Assembly (NCBI GenBank): GCA_045345765.1
Contig: CP148265.1
Span: 682,001-746,000 of the forward strand
Direction of reading: 5' to 3'
From: JAOARY01 sp045345765
GTDB taxonomy: Bacteria > Bacillota > Clostridia > Peptostreptococcales > Peptostreptococcaceae
Length of the DNA: 64,000 nucleotides
Part shown: positions 35,380 through 45,718 of the stretch, one piece after another
Layout of the letters: the number at the start of each line of letters is the position of its first letter
How positions within the stretch are numbered: the stretch's first letter is position 1
The notes under the pieces: generated by a model
The model's input: the letters and a program-made list of their open reading frames with translations, nothing else
Database searches by the model: none
Told to the model about the DNA's origin: nothing
Position numbers and translations under genes: made by a program

Positions 35380-36285
35380 CTTAATACCCACAAGTGAGTC
35401 TATAAGTTCTATTAAATGCCCTATCTCCGGCTTACTCATCTGTGCATCAGCCCCAACTGAATAACCTTTATGAAGTAAATCTCCCGTTATTAATGATGAG
35501 AATATTATAACAGGAAGTTTTTTCATGATTTTATCTTCTTTAATTGTTCTTGTCAAAGTATGCCCATCCATTAAAGGCATTTCTATATCTGTAACTAATA
35601 AATCTATTGCACTATACATATTATCTTCTAATTTTTCTTTTAAATCCTGTATATAATCTAACGCTTCTTTACCATCATTAAAAAATGTCATATTAGTATA
35701 ACCAGCTTTAGTAAGCACATCTTTTAATAATTTTCTAATAAGAGGCGAATCATCTGATAATACAATTTTCTTAAGCGCTCTTTCAGGTTTACTATCTAAT
35801 TTATCTATTCTTGCTTGTGATATACCTGTTTCTGGACTTATATCCATAACTATTTTTTCAAAATCTAATAAAAGCAATATTCTATTATTATAATTTATAT
35901 TTCCTATTACAATAGTATTTTCAATTATTGAATCTGGTTTTTGAAGTTGCTCCCATTTTATTCTATGAATTCCCACAACTTCATCAACAGAAAATGCCAC
36001 TTTTATTTTATTAAATTCACATAAAAGAGTCATTCTACCACCTTCTGGCATCTGTTGTTTTTCAAGCACATATTTCATATCTATAACACTTATAACTTCA
36101 CCTCTTACAAGTGCTATTCCTGCTATCGCTGGGTTTGGATTTGGTATTTTATTAACATCTTCTATTCTTAAAATCTCTTTTACTTTCACAACATTTATAG
36201 CATATCTTTTGCCTTCAACTATAAATTCTAAGATTTCAACTTCACCAGTACCACTTTCAAGAAGTATACCTTTATAATCTTCCAT
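35377..36285 (-). CDS. cheV: Chemotaxis coupling/receiver protein CheV
   Basis: A 302-aa protein with an N-terminal CheW domain (residues 10-150; EILEFIVEGKRYAINVVKVKEIL shown as EFIVEGKRYAINVVKVKEI, plus IPNPNPAIAGIALVRGEVISVIDMK shown as GIALVRGEVISVIDM) and a C-terminal receiver (acidic DD in VLSDDSPLIRKLL, phosphoacceptor Asp in LLVTDIEMPLMDG, Lys in QMSKPEIG). It couples chemoreceptors to CheA and adapts the signal by phosphorylation. ATG 36285 is well placed after GGGGGAG. It is the only chemotaxis gene in the window and indicates a motile relative. Confidence 0.95.
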   Translation of the reverse strand: MEDYKGILLESGTGEVEILEFIVEGKRYAINVVKVKEILRIEDVNKIPNPNPAIAGIALVRGEVISVIDMKYVLEKQQMPEGGRMTLLCEFNKIKVAFSVDEVVGIHRIKWEQLQKPDSIIENTIVIGNINYNNRILLLLDFEKIVMDISPETGISQARIDKLDSKPERALKKIVLSDDSPLIRKLLKDVLTKAGYTNMTFFNDGKEALDYIQDLKEKLEDNMYSAIDLLVTDIEMPLMDGHTLTRTIKEDKIMKKLPVIIFSSLITGDLLHKGYSVGADAQMSKPEIGHLIELIDSLVGIK

Positions 36286-36346
36286 TTCAAACTCCCCCTT
36301 CATATCCTTATGCTATCTTTATACCAAAAAACTTTGTGCTTAAATC

Positions 36347-36387
36347 AAATATTAATATATTTTTCAATTTAAAATATATTAATATTT
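36347..36387. terminator. 17-bp perfect hairpin between recU and cheV
   Basis: AAATATTAATATATTTT pairs exactly with its downstream complement around a TCAATTT loop. It may end recU transcription; it lacks a strong T-run of its own. Confidence 0.45.
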
Positions 36388-36404
36388 AAAATTCTATATC
36401 TCTT

Positions 36405-36953
36405 TTAAATCAATATACCCTTTTCTCTATCCACTATATAATTATTTAGGGGACTCAAATAATCTATATACCCTTTTTTATTGTACCTAATCTCATACCT
36501 TTTATTCATTTCTTTATATGCTATTGATTTTCTTCCGCCATCTAATGAATTTCTATATATTTTTAATAAAACTTCTATAGGGAATAAATATAATTCTTTG
36601 TAGAATTTAAAATTTATTATCAAAAATGAAAATCCTCCTTGTATTTTAAAATTATTCATAAAATCTATTTGATGAGGATGTATATTCTTAAGGGGTAAAC
36701 TCTTATTATTTGTTTCTTTTGCATCAAAAGCAATTGGATAACCTTGACATAATCCCATATAATCCACTATACTTTTTTCTTCAAAAAAAGCTTTCGTTAT
36801 TATTTTCTTTTCTATTTCAATTACTTTTATTGGTACTGGCATTTTCTTTACTAAGGCTAGATTTGATTTTTCATATTGTTCATTTGCCTGATTTATAAGT
36901 TCCTCTGTATCATCCCCTCTATGCTTTGAATTCAAACTATTCCATCTAGTCAT
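36405..36953 (-). CDS. recU: Holliday junction resolvase RecU
   Basis: A 182-aa member of the Firmicutes RecU family, which cuts Holliday junctions and works with RuvAB/RecA in repair and segregation. Marks: KSIVDYMGLCQGYPIAFDAKETNNKSLPL (cited as VDYMGLCQGYPIAFDAKET, the nuclease core with Asp and Glu/Lys), IHPHQIDFMNNF, and GGFSFLIINF. ATG 36953 is preferred with AAAGGA 9 nt upstream. It stands alone; in other Firmicutes recU sits beside a penicillin-binding protein gene, not here. Confidence 0.9.
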   Translation of the reverse strand: MTRWNSLNSKHRGDDTEELINQANEQYEKSNLALVKKMPVPIKVIEIEKKIITKAFFEEKSIVDYMGLCQGYPIAFDAKETNNKSLPLKNIHPHQIDFMNNFKIQGGFSFLIINFKFYKELYLFPIEVLLKIYRNSLDGGRKSIAYKEMNKRYEIRYNKKGYIDYLSPLNNYIVDREKGILI

Positions 36954-37086
36954 AAATTTCATTCCTTTCGCAAATTATATATTAATTTTAACACAAAGTT
37001 ATTGCTTTTTTATTTGTATTAATTTATAATAGTGAGAATTAAATATATCAAGTAGAAAGGACATATTTTATATGTAGGTGATTATT

Positions 37087-38799
37087 TTGGAAAAATTAAA
37101 AAAAATTATAAATATTGCATCAAAAAAAGAAAAAGCTGATTTGGTATTAAAAAACGGAAATATAATCAATGTTTTTACAAATGAAATAATAATTGCAGAT
37201 ATAGCAATTTCAGATAGTAAAATCGCTGGGATTGGTGATTATAGTGGAAAAAAGGAAATCGATTGTTCTAATAAATATATTTCTCCATCTTTTATAGATT
37301 CTCATGTTCATATTGAATCCAGTATGGTTAGTCCAAAAGAATTTGCAAAAGCGGTATTAAAAAGAGGTACTACCTGCGTAATTGCAGATCCTCACGAAAT
37401 TGCAAATGTATGTGGCCTTGATGGAATTAAATATATATTAGATTCCTTAAAAAATTCCTCATTTGATATTTATATGATGTTACCATCTTGTGTTCCAGCT
37501 ACAAATTTTGAAAATAGTGGAGCTCATTTAGATGCAACAGAATTAGAAAAATTAATAAATCATGAAAATGTATTAGGTCTTGGAGAAGTTATGGATTATA
37601 TGGCTGTTATAAATAAAGAAAATCATATAATCGATAAATTAAACCTCTTTAAAGATAAAATTATTGACGGTCACGGCCCAATATCTGATTTAAATCATCT
37701 AAATGCTTATATAGCAACAGGAATTAAAACAGATCATGAATGTTCTAAAATAGAGGAATTAATAAATAGAGTAAGACTTGGCATGTATGTTCAAATAAGA
37801 GAAGGTTCTGCTGCTAAAGACCTTAAAAACCTCATAAAAGCAGTTAATAAAAATAATCTATCGAGAATTTTATTCTGTACAGATGATAGACATCCAAATG
37901 ATATTATAAACGAAGGTCATATAGATAATAATATTAAAATGGCAATAAAAGAAGGTATTGACCCTATAGATGCAATCAAAATGGCAAGTATTAACATTTG
38001 TAACTGTTATAATATAAAGAATAAAGGAGCTATAGCACCTTCATATAATGCTAATTTACTTATTATTGATAATCTAAGCGATTTTAATATTGAAAAAGTC
38101 ATAAAAGATGGTAAATTAATTGTTGATAATATAAATAATATTTATAATTTTGATTTTTATGATATTGATGATAAAAAAGTTAGAAATAAAATAAATATAG
38201 ATAATCTAAATTTAAATGATTTGAATTTAAAAACTAAAAATAATACTATAACAGGAATAGAAGTTACTCCCAATTCAATACTAACAAAAAAAGTTGATGT
38301 AAACATAGAAACTAAAGATGGTATTTATTTAAAAAGTAAAGACGAAGATGTATTAAAAATTGCAGTAATAGAAAGACATAGTGATAAAAAAAATATAGGA
38401 ATTTCTTTAGTCAAAGGTTTTGGACTTAAAAATGGTGCGATTGCATCAACAATAGCACATGACTCTCATAACCTAATAGTCATAGGAGATAATGATAAAG
38501 ATATGTTAAATTGTATAAACCATATAAAAAAAATTGGTGGTGGAATTTGCATAAGTAGCAATAATGAAATTAAAAAGTCTCTTACATTAGATATAGCAGG
38601 CTTAGTTTCTTCAAAATCACTTGAAGAAGTTGATTATATACTTGAAGATATGTTAAATTTTGCTTACAGTCTAGGAGTTTATAAAGATATTGAACCCTTT
38701 ATGACCTTAGGATTTTTAGCATTACCTGTTATACCTGAAATTAGAATTACTGATATTGGCACATTCGATGTTCTAAATTATAAATTTATAAACCAATAA
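37087..38799 (+). CDS. ade: Adenine deaminase
   Basis: A 570-aa amidohydrolase-fold enzyme converting adenine to hypoxanthine and ammonia. LVLKNGNIINVFTNEI (composite domain), SPSFIDSHVHIESSM (metal His), ADPHEIANVCGLDGI, GLGEVMDYMAV, IDGHGP, CTDDRHPNDII and, in the C-terminal domain, AHDSHNLIVIG fit the AdeC family. I choose TTG 37087 with AGGTG just upstream; GTG 37078 is possible. It stands alone, with a terminator behind it; no purine riboswitch was visible in the 130 nt upstream. A PucR-type regulator 10 kb away is the only purine-linked gene seen. Confidence 0.94.
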   Translation: MEKLKKIINIASKKEKADLVLKNGNIINVFTNEIIIADIAISDSKIAGIGDYSGKKEIDCSNKYISPSFIDSHVHIESSMVSPKEFAKAVLKRGTTCVIADPHEIANVCGLDGIKYILDSLKNSSFDIYMMLPSCVPATNFENSGAHLDATELEKLINHENVLGLGEVMDYMAVINKENHIIDKLNLFKDKIIDGHGPISDLNHLNAYIATGIKTDHECSKIEELINRVRLGMYVQIREGSAAKDLKNLIKAVNKNNLSRILFCTDDRHPNDIINEGHIDNNIKMAIKEGIDPIDAIKMASINICNCYNIKNKGAIAPSYNANLLIIDNLSDFNIEKVIKDGKLIVDNINNIYNFDFYDIDDKKVRNKINIDNLNLNDLNLKTKNNTITGIEVTPNSILTKKVDVNIETKDGIYLKSKDEDVLKIAVIERHSDKKNIGISLVKGFGLKNGAIASTIAHDSHNLIVIGDNDKDMLNCINHIKKIGGGICISSNNEIKKSLTLDIAGLVSSKSLEEVDYILEDMLNFAYSLGVYKDIEPFMTLGFLALPVIPEIRITDIGTFDVLNYKFINQ

Positions 38800-38845
38800 T
38801 GTCATATAAATCCATCGTTTAATCATAATCCAAAATTAATAATCG

Positions 38846-38889
38846 AAAATAAAACTAATTAATACTTTTATATAATTAGTTTTATTTTT
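38846..38889 (+). terminator. Terminator of the adenine deaminase gene
   Basis: AAAATAAAACTAATTA and TAATTAGTTTTATTTT form a 16-bp perfect stem. Confidence 0.7.
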
Positions 38890-38898
38890 GAATAAAAA

Positions 38899-38926
38899 AA
38901 AACGAACTCATAAATTGAGTTCGTTT
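38899..38926 (-). terminator. Terminator of the split-transketolase operon
   Basis: AAACGAACTCA and TGAGTTCGTTT form an 11-bp perfect stem with A/T runs on both sides, just past the transketolase C-subunit stop codon. Confidence 0.8.
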
Positions 38927-38936
38927 AATATTTTAT

Positions 38937-39872
38937 TTATTTTTTTGAAATAGCAGTCTTACAAGCTTCAACTATCTTATCTGCTGTAAGTCCGTATTTT
39001 TCCATAAGTTCTTTAGGCTTTCCTGATTCTCCAAAAGTATCATTTATAGCAACAGGAACAACTGGAACTAAATTATTAGCTACTACAGTTTCACTAACTG
39101 CACTAAAAAGTCCACCTATAACACTGTGTTCTTCAGCAGTAACTATTGCATTAGTATCTTTTGCAGCTTCTACTATAGCATTTTTATCTAAAGGCTTTAT
39201 AGTAGACATATTTATAACTTTTGCAGTTATACCTTGTTCTTCTAATATTCTTGAAGCTTCTAATGCTTTTTCAACCATTACACCACAAGCTATTATAGAA
39301 ACATCGCTACCATCTTTTAGAGTCTTTGCTTTACCTATTTCAAATTTGTAATCTTCATCATTTATAATTGGAGTTGCAAGTCTACCAAGTCTTACATATA
39401 CAGGTCCATTATACTTAGCAACTTCTAATATAGCTTGTCTTGCTTCTATTCCATCAGCAGGAACTATTACTGTCATATTTGGAAGAGTTCTCATTAAAGA
39501 TATATCTTCTATTGATTGATGACTCGCACCATCTTCTCCAACAGTTATACCAGCATGAGTAGCACAAACTTTTACATTTAATTTTGGATAAGCTATTGAG
39601 TTTCTGATTATTTCAAAAGCTCTACCAGTTGCAAATACTGCAAAAGTACTAGCAAAAGGAATTTTACCAACAGTTGAAAGACCTGCTGCTGCTCCCATTA
39701 AATTTTGTTCTGCTATACCCATATTAAAAAATCTTTCTGGATACTTAGCTTTAAAATCAGCTGTTTTAGTAGATTTTGATAAATCTGCATCTAAAACTAC
39801 AACATTTTGATTTAATTCTCCTACTTCTAAAAGCGCTTTACCATAGGCCTCTCTAGTTGCTATATTACTCAT
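38937..39872 (-). CDS. Transketolase, C-terminal (pyrimidine-binding) subunit
   Basis: A 311-aa subunit of split transketolase, with the TPP-pyrimidine and C-terminal domains ([28 protein letters not shown] with catalytic Glu, [21 protein letters not shown] shown as [16 protein letters not shown], and [13 protein letters not shown]). It acts with the N-terminal subunit in pentose phosphate interconversion. The start ATG 39872 overlaps the upstream stop codon by 8 nt (ATGAGTAA), so the two are translationally coupled. Confidence 0.95.
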   Translation of the reverse strand: MSNIATREAYGKALLEVGELNQNVVVLDADLSKSTKTADFKAKYPERFFNMGIAEQNLMGAAAGLSTVGKIPFASTFAVFATGRAFEIIRNSIAYPKLNVKVCATHAGITVGEDGASHQSIEDISLMRTLPNMTVIVPADGIEARQAILEVAKYNGPVYVRLGRLATPIINDEDYKFEIGKAKTLKDGSDVSIIACGVMVEKALEASRILEEQGITAKVINMSTIKPLDKNAIVEAAKDTNAIVTAEEHSVIGGLFSAVSETVVANNLVPVVPVAINDTFGESGKPKELMEKYGLTADKIVEACKTAISKK

Positions 39873-40692
39873 TATCTTCAACCTCCAATTCCTTCATAGC
39901 TAGTTCAAACTCTTCATTGTTTGGTGCTTTTCCATGCCATCCAGCATTGTTTTCCATAAAAGATACACCTTTACCCTTTATAGTTTTAGCTACTATCATT
40001 GTTGGTTTATTATCACTTGCTTTTGCTGAATCTAATGCAGCAAATATTTGATCAAAATCATGTCCATCTATTTCGATTACATTCCATCCGAATGATTTGA
40101 ATTTATCAGCAACATTACCTAAATCCATAACATCTTCATTCTTACCATCTATTTGAAGTCCATTATAATCTAAAAATGCTACTAAGTTTCCTAAATTATA
40201 ATGAGCACAAGACATTGCAGCTTCCCATATAAGTCCTTCTTGGATTTCTCCATCTCCTAAAAGAGTATATACTCTTGAAGATGAATTATCTAATTTTAAT
40301 CCTAGAGCCATTCCAAATGCTGTTGAAAACCCTTGACCTAAAGAACCTGTTGACATATCTACTCCAGGAATATTCTTCATATCAGGATGTCCTTGAAGTA
40401 AAGCACCTGTTTGTCTTAAAGTATCTAATTCAACTTTATCAAAAAATCCTTTTTCTGCCAAAGTAGCATATAGTACTGGTGCAGCATGTCCTTTTGAAAG
40501 TACAAATCTATCTCTGTTTACCTTTTTAGGATCCTTAGCATCTACATTCATTTCATCAAAGAATAAAGCCGTTAATATATCCGCTGCTGATAATGACCCG
40601 CCTGGATGTCCTGATGCAGATTTGTGAAGCATTTGCACAATATTCTTTCTCACTTGTGTAGCTATTTTTTTTAGCTCTTTGTGATTCCTCAT
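39865..40692 (-). CDS. Transketolase, N-terminal (diphosphate-binding) subunit
   Basis: A 275-aa subunit holding the TPP diphosphate site: [54 protein letters not shown] and the metal/TPP motif [34 protein letters not shown] (cited as [16 protein letters not shown]). It is the first gene of the two-gene unit. Split transketolases are common in Clostridia. Confidence 0.95.
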   Translation of the reverse strand: MRNHKELKKIATQVRKNIVQMLHKSASGHPGGSLSAADILTALFFDEMNVDAKDPKKVNRDRFVLSKGHAAPVLYATLAEKGFFDKVELDTLRQTGALLQGHPDMKNIPGVDMSTGSLGQGFSTAFGMALGLKLDNSSSRVYTLLGDGEIQEGLIWEAAMSCAHYNLGNLVAFLDYNGLQIDGKNEDVMDLGNVADKFKSFGWNVIEIDGHDFDQIFAALDSAKASDNKPTMIVAKTIKGKGVSFMENNAGWHGKAPNNEEFELAMKELEVEDNE

Positions 40693-40775
40693 TTAAATAA
40701 TACCTCCTACGTTGTTTCAATATTATTGATTTTCATCAATAAAAAATAAATTACCTATATATTAAATAAATAGTC

Positions 40776-41636
40776 TTATATAGTTTTAAATCCTTCGCCT
40801 AAAACTTCATGTATTCCAGCCACCATTACAAAAGCTTTTGGATCTACATCCTTTACAATCTCTTTAAGCTTTACTTCCTGTCCTCTATTTATAACAACAA
40901 GCATAACTTCTCTTTTAGAATCTGTATACATACCTCTACCATTAAGAGCTGTAACACCTCTACCTAAATCATTTATAATCTTATTTCCTATTTGATCTGG
41001 ATAACTCGAAATAATAAAATAAGCTTTTGCATAGCCTAGACCCTCTATAATAAAATCTGCTACTCTTACTATTATATACAGTGCTATTGCAGAATACAAG
41101 GCAGTTTCTATATTTTTGTTTACAATACCTGAAAACACTACTATAAAAAAATCAAATATCATTGTTAATTTTGGTATACTTAGAGATTTAAAATACTTAT
41201 TTAAAATAGAACCTATTAAATCAGTTCCTCCTGTTGAACCTCCACATCTAAAAACAATACCTAAACCGGTTCCCAAAACTAATCCACCATATACAGCAGA
41301 TAATAAATGGTCATTAGTTACACTTAAATTAGAATAATATTTTGATAATATATCTAATATAAAAATCAAAGCAATTGTTCCATAAGCTGTTTTTGCTCCA
41401 AAGTTTTTACCAAGAACCAATATTCCTGCAATAAATAAAGGTATATTTATAACAAGTATAATTTTTGAAGTGGTAAACCCAGTTAATTTATTTATAAGTA
41501 CTGCAAGTCCACTTATTCCTCCAGGCGCTATAGTATTTGGAACTAAAAAGAAATTAAGTGCTATTGCCAAAAGCAAACAACCTAATGTTATTCCAAGATA
41601 CTCAAATATAACTTTATAAATACTTTTTTTAGCCAA
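40776..41636 (-). CDS. YitT-family membrane protein (DUF161/DUF2179)
   Basis: A 286-aa protein: five to six hydrophobic segments in the N-terminal 200 residues (LNFFLVPNTIAPGGISGLAV, FRCGGSTGGTDLIG) and a soluble C-terminal DUF2179 domain (RGVTALNGRGMYTDSKREVMLVVINRGQEV, cited as GVTALNGRGMYTDS). The family is widespread in Firmicutes but the function is not well defined. TTG start behind GGGAG. It follows the TagA gene on the same strand after 23 nt and may share its transcript. Confidence 0.9.
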   Translation of the reverse strand: MAKKSIYKVIFEYLGITLGCLLLAIALNFFLVPNTIAPGGISGLAVLINKLTGFTTSKIILVINIPLFIAGILVLGKNFGAKTAYGTIALIFILDILSKYYSNLSVTNDHLLSAVYGGLVLGTGLGIVFRCGGSTGGTDLIGSILNKYFKSLSIPKLTMIFDFFIVVFSGIVNKNIETALYSAIALYIIVRVADFIIEGLGYAKAYFIISSYPDQIGNKIINDLGRGVTALNGRGMYTDSKREVMLVVINRGQEVKLKEIVKDVDPKAFVMVAGIHEVLGEGFKTI

Positions 41637-41659
41637 TTTTATCTCCCTTTCAAACTCTC

Positions 41660-42409
41660 TTACTTATTATTTTTTAAAACTTTTAATATAAAAAGAGGTA
41701 AAAGCATAATTCTTTTGATTCTAAATGGCTCTTTAATAACTCTATAAAGCCATTCTATGCATAATTTTTGATAAATTTTTGGTGCTCTTTTTACATTACC
41801 AGCATAAACATCAATACTACCACCAACACCAATAAATATATTAGCGCCAATTTCATCTTTAAATTCATTTATCCACTTTTCTTGTTTTGGTGCTCCAAAA
41901 GCTACAAATAAAATATCTGGTTTTTTCTCATTTATTTCTTTTAAAACAAGTTGTTCTTCAATATGATTTTTCATTCCTATATGAAATCCTTTAAAATATC
42001 CATGATAAGAACCTTTTACATCTATATTATTATACTTAAGTTTAATATTTTCACAGGCTTTTTTTGCTACACCTTCTTTAGCTCCAAGTATATATATTGA
42101 TTTTTTTTCTTGATTTGCGTATTTAAGCATTTCTTCCATCAAATCAATACCTGTAACACGTTCTTGTAATTCTTTTTTTAAATATTTTGATGCTAAAACA
42201 AGACCGATTCCATCTGGAACTAAAAGATCTGCTTTATTTAATATATTTTTAAATTCTTCATCTTTATTTGCAACCATTACAATTTCACTATTTGGTGTAA
42301 ATATAATCGATTTTTGTTTTTTTTCTATTGCTATTTTAACAAAATTCATAGCATCTTTCATATTTACTCTACAAATATTAAGTCCTAATATATCTATTTT
42401 TTCAAACAC
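41660..42409 (-). CDS. WecG/TagA/CpsF-family glycosyltransferase
   Basis: A 249-aa GT26 enzyme related to TagA, which adds ManNAc to undecaprenyl-PP-GlcNAc. It has LVPDGIGLVLASKYLKKEL and ERVTGIDLMEEML (catalytic-site region), DILFVAFGAPKQEKWI and GVGGSIDVYAG. It is consistent with MnaA (57.5 kb) making UDP-ManNAc and TagO (58.9 kb) making the lipid-linked GlcNAc. GTG 42409 behind AGGTG is preferred over an in-frame GTG 9 nt upstream. It lies 13 nt after the csaB-type gene. Confidence 0.9.
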   Translation of the reverse strand: MFEKIDILGLNICRVNMKDAMNFVKIAIEKKQKSIIFTPNSEIVMVANKDEEFKNILNKADLLVPDGIGLVLASKYLKKELQERVTGIDLMEEMLKYANQEKKSIYILGAKEGVAKKACENIKLKYNNIDVKGSYHGYFKGFHIGMKNHIEEQLVLKEINEKKPDILFVAFGAPKQEKWINEFKDEIGANIFIGVGGSIDVYAGNVKRAPKIYQKLCIEWLYRVIKEPFRIKRIMLLPLFILKVLKNNK

Positions 42410-42421
42410 AATATTCACCTA

Positions 42422-43528
42422 CTACCTATTTTTCAAAAGATTTAATAAAGCCTTATTATGAGCTTTTGCCTTATTTGAAAACTCATTCGTTTTTTCTAAA
42501 AGTAAATTCTTTTCTTCACAAGAATTTTCAATAATAAATTTTAAATCTTTTAATAATATTTTATTATCTATATTTTCCGTATCACAAGAAGATTTTTTAT
42601 TTAAAGATTTCATAAAACTATCAATCTTTGGATCATATGAAATTGCTATTGATGGTATTTTCATTATCGAAGCAAATATTAAACTGTGTAATCTCATTCC
42701 AACAAAATAATCTAAATTTCCAACTATAGATAAATACTCATCTACATACATATAATCTTTTAGACAATATATATTTTCCTTAGTTTTTTCATCAAGCTTT
42801 TTTATAACCTCTTCAATAATACTCAAATCTGCATAATAATGATATGGTACAAAAACAATATTATAATCTAAATTCTTTTTAATTTCCACACAAAATTTAG
42901 AAATCTCTTCTATTATCAAATTATTATTCATCCATGGTCTTATTGATATACCTATAGATTCTTTATTTTTATCTATATTTAAATCTTCTAATATTTTTTT
43001 TCCAATTTGTAAATTTGGTTTTTTCATCTTAAAAACAGTATCGACTGTTACAAGTATATTTTTATCTACATTTAGGTCTTTTGATATAAACTCTTTTGAC
43101 TTATCATCCCTTACATTAATAATATCTACCTTATTTAATAAAAAACTTAAAAGTTTTTTATTAAAATTTTTATTAACAGGTCCAATCCCTTGACTGTAAA
43201 TCATAGTTTTTTTATTCATAAGTTTTGCTAAAAATATCAAACTCATATAATATATTATTGATCTTTTTGAAGTTACATCTTGTAATAATGATCCACCACC
43301 ACTTATAAAAACATCTGTATCTAAAAGTTCTTTTATTATCTTAAAAATATTCATTCTATTTATTGCTTTTACTTTATGTTTTTTCATTGTAAAATTTGGA
43401 TATTTGGATAATACTGTAATATTTATACTTTCATCTTCTTCCTTTATCCCATCTATAAGACCTTTTAATATAGCCTCATCTCCAATATTATTAAATCCAT
43501 AATAACCACTTACTAATAATTTATGCAC
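42422..43528 (-). CDS. csaB: CsaB-type polysaccharide pyruvyl transferase
   Basis: A 368-aa enzyme of the pyruvyltransferase family that ketalates pyruvate onto secondary cell-wall polymers; in SLH-protein bacteria this makes the anchor for S-layer proteins. MHKLLVSGYYGFNNIGDEAIL, VFISGGGSLLQDVTSKRS, MIYSQGIGPVNKNF, IRPW, and GMRLHSLIFASIMKIPSIAISYDPK (cited as GMRLHSLIFASI) match. The GTG start overlaps the upstream DUF5693 stop by 8 nt. No SLH protein lies in the window. Confidence 0.92.
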   Translation of the reverse strand: MHKLLVSGYYGFNNIGDEAILKGLIDGIKEEDESINITVLSKYPNFTMKKHKVKAINRMNIFKIIKELLDTDVFISGGGSLLQDVTSKRSIIYYMSLIFLAKLMNKKTMIYSQGIGPVNKNFNKKLLSFLLNKVDIINVRDDKSKEFISKDLNVDKNILVTVDTVFKMKKPNLQIGKKILEDLNIDKNKESIGISIRPWMNNNLIIEEISKFCVEIKKNLDYNIVFVPYHYYADLSIIEEVIKKLDEKTKENIYCLKDYMYVDEYLSIVGNLDYFVGMRLHSLIFASIMKIPSIAISYDPKIDSFMKSLNKKSSCDTENIDNKILLKDLKFIIENSCEEKNLLLEKTNEFSNKAKAHNKALLNLLKNR

Positions 43529-45572
43529 TTTTTAATCCTTTTTTATAAATCTTTAATATTATATGAAGTACAAAAATCAAAATAACACCCATTAAAAATC
43601 CTAATGTCATTTCACTTAAAGTTCTTACAAAAGACAGGTAAAATGGCGTTCTTAAATGTGAGAATGTATTTACAATATTACCTTGTCCTAAAGTTATTAT
43701 TACAGCAGATGGGAATATAAAATACTTATAGTTTTTATACGCTAGATAAACAGCAATTACAAACATCGGATCTGCCATAAGCAGTGATTTTGTTCTTGGT
43801 CTTGCTGGCAAATAAATCTCAAGTAAATTTCTAAATAAAAGCTCTATAGATGATGGCTTTATATTTGTTTCATGGCCCATTCTAGCAATATATATAAGTC
43901 CAAAAACACCTATAATTCCTATAACAAGCACATAAGCTAATTTTATATTTTCATTTAATAGAATTTTTATTTCCTCTATATAAATACCTTCTTTTGTTTT
44001 CTTTCTTTTGTATCCATATATTTTAAAATAAGATAATACACAAAGCATAAAAGGCATTAATTGTGATATTTTTACACCTCTAAAAATATCTAATTCTAAA
44101 AGATATTTAATATGAGAAAGTAAAGATGTTTCTATTAATACTCCAACAAAACTTATTAAACAAGTTGTAATCATTATGTTTAAAGATGTTATTATTATCC
44201 CTGTAAAATTTTTATCTTCCATAAAAATCTTTATATCTTTTATTTTCTTCAAAAAATAATAAACCGCTATAGATGGTGCCATTATAACACCTAAAAGAGC
44301 AAATAATTTGTTTAATAAATCAACTTTCAAATCAAATCCATATAAAGCTAATATAAACACGCCTAAAGATAATAAACTTAAATATAGCTTTTCTTTTAAT
44401 TCAAATATTAAATCTAAATATATTAAAGCTAATATAAACGATAGTAATGCTACAAAACCCATAAACATTCTTGAAGGTTTGTTGGCCTTCATAGGGTTTA
44501 AATCACCTATTACTATATTATGCTTATTTAGTCTAGCTTTTAATTCAACTAATCTATCTTTATGAACTTGCATATTAGTTACATAAGACTTATCCTTATA
44601 CAAAAATGGTCTAAAGTATATAACTCTAATATTTCTTTCTGTTATCGCTCTATATAAAGCATTCATAACTTCTTGACCGTTCCTGTGAAGAGGTATTTCA
44701 TAATCATATCTCTCTTGTATATAATTCCATAAGCTAAATCCTCTAACAGCATCATAATCAAGTCTTTTAACTAGCTCATCCATACCTTCTTGCTCTATAT
44801 GTTCTCTTTGAAGTACATTTTCTATAAGTACTATCTTAATATCCCTTTTATCTAATTCTTCTGCCATATATTCTATATATTTCTTATTACCTAAAACTTC
44901 TTTTCCAGCAAATAATATAAATTTTTGTTCTATATTGTTTTTATCTATTACATCAAAAAAATAATCCACTGATTTTTTATCATCATATTTATCTATATTT
45001 ATGGGTCTTAATGAAGGTTTTAGACCACTTAATTTTATAAGCTCTATATCTTCTTTTAAATATCCTAGTCCAATCTCTTCAATTAAACTTCCCTGCCCTG
45101 CTATTCTTTTTCCAACCCCTTCGCCTTTGTAATCCTTAACCGGAACTAAAGTCGATACAAATTCATCTTTATATCCTTTTATTCTAATATTATTATCTTC
45201 ATCTAATACTCTTTTTTCATCTATTTTTCTTAAAAATCCATCTTTTATAAATTTCTTTAATTCTTCATTTTTAGTCTTTACAATTACATCATATTTATCA
45301 ATTTCATAATTTAAATCAAATCTAAAATCATCATATAAGGATTTTAAAGTCACTTCATTTAATGCTACATAATTAATATCCATAGATTTGAATTCTTTTA
45401 AATAATATGATAAATCCTCTTCTCCTTCATTTGAAAGTTTCTTAGCTTCTTCAAAATCAAGTGCAAATTCAATATTTTTGTACTTTTTCTCTACATTTAT
45501 TCTATTAAATATTAAAAAGGTAGAGGCAAGTATCCCTATTATTAAAAATACTGCTGTAATTTTTTTCTTCAT
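43521..45572 (-). CDS. DUF5693-family membrane protein
   Basis: A 683-aa protein. An N-terminal membrane anchor (residues 1-24) is followed by a soluble domain to about 350 resembling a TIM-barrel-like fold (GLGYLKEDIELIKLSGLKPSLRPIN, cited as LGYLKEDIELIKLSGLKP; FILFAGKEVLG; VIYFRPFL), then about nine membrane segments. The family is commonly found immediately upstream of csaB in Clostridia, as here, overlapping by 8 nt. A role in building or exporting a cell-wall polymer is inferred from this constant position. GGAAGGAG precedes the ATG. Confidence 0.85.
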   Translation of the reverse strand: MKKKITAVFLIIGILASTFLIFNRINVEKKYKNIEFALDFEEAKKLSNEGEEDLSYYLKEFKSMDINYVALNEVTLKSLYDDFRFDLNYEIDKYDVIVKTKNEELKKFIKDGFLRKIDEKRVLDEDNNIRIKGYKDEFVSTLVPVKDYKGEGVGKRIAGQGSLIEEIGLGYLKEDIELIKLSGLKPSLRPINIDKYDDKKSVDYFFDVIDKNNIEQKFILFAGKEVLGNKKYIEYMAEELDKRDIKIVLIENVLQREHIEQEGMDELVKRLDYDAVRGFSLWNYIQERYDYEIPLHRNGQEVMNALYRAITERNIRVIYFRPFLYKDKSYVTNMQVHKDRLVELKARLNKHNIVIGDLNPMKANKPSRMFMGFVALLSFILALIYLDLIFELKEKLYLSLLSLGVFILALYGFDLKVDLLNKLFALLGVIMAPSIAVYYFLKKIKDIKIFMEDKNFTGIIITSLNIMITTCLISFVGVLIETSLLSHIKYLLELDIFRGVKISQLMPFMLCVLSYFKIYGYKRKKTKEGIYIEEIKILLNENIKLAYVLVIGIIGVFGLIYIARMGHETNIKPSSIELLFRNLLEIYLPARPRTKSLLMADPMFVIAVYLAYKNYKYFIFPSAVIITLGQGNIVNTFSHLRTPFYLSFVRTLSEMTLGFLMGVILIFVLHIILKIYKKGLKSA

Positions 45573-45597
45573 GTCTTTTTAAATCTCCTTCCTAAGT

Positions 45598-45640
45598 AAA
45601 GGGGCTGTTTCAAAACATAAAAGAATTTGAAATGCCCCTT
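45598..45640 (-). terminator. Terminator of the 172-aa exported protein gene
   Basis: GGGGC and TTTCAAA pair with TTTGAAA and GCCCC, with T-runs beyond. The start GGGGCTGTTT echoes the hairpin at 31680. Confidence 0.7.
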
Positions 45641-45718
45641 TTTATCAATAATTTATTTTTTATATTAAAATAATTTATAAGCCAATTGATATTTTCTTTA
45701 ACAAAATAGCTTTCATAT

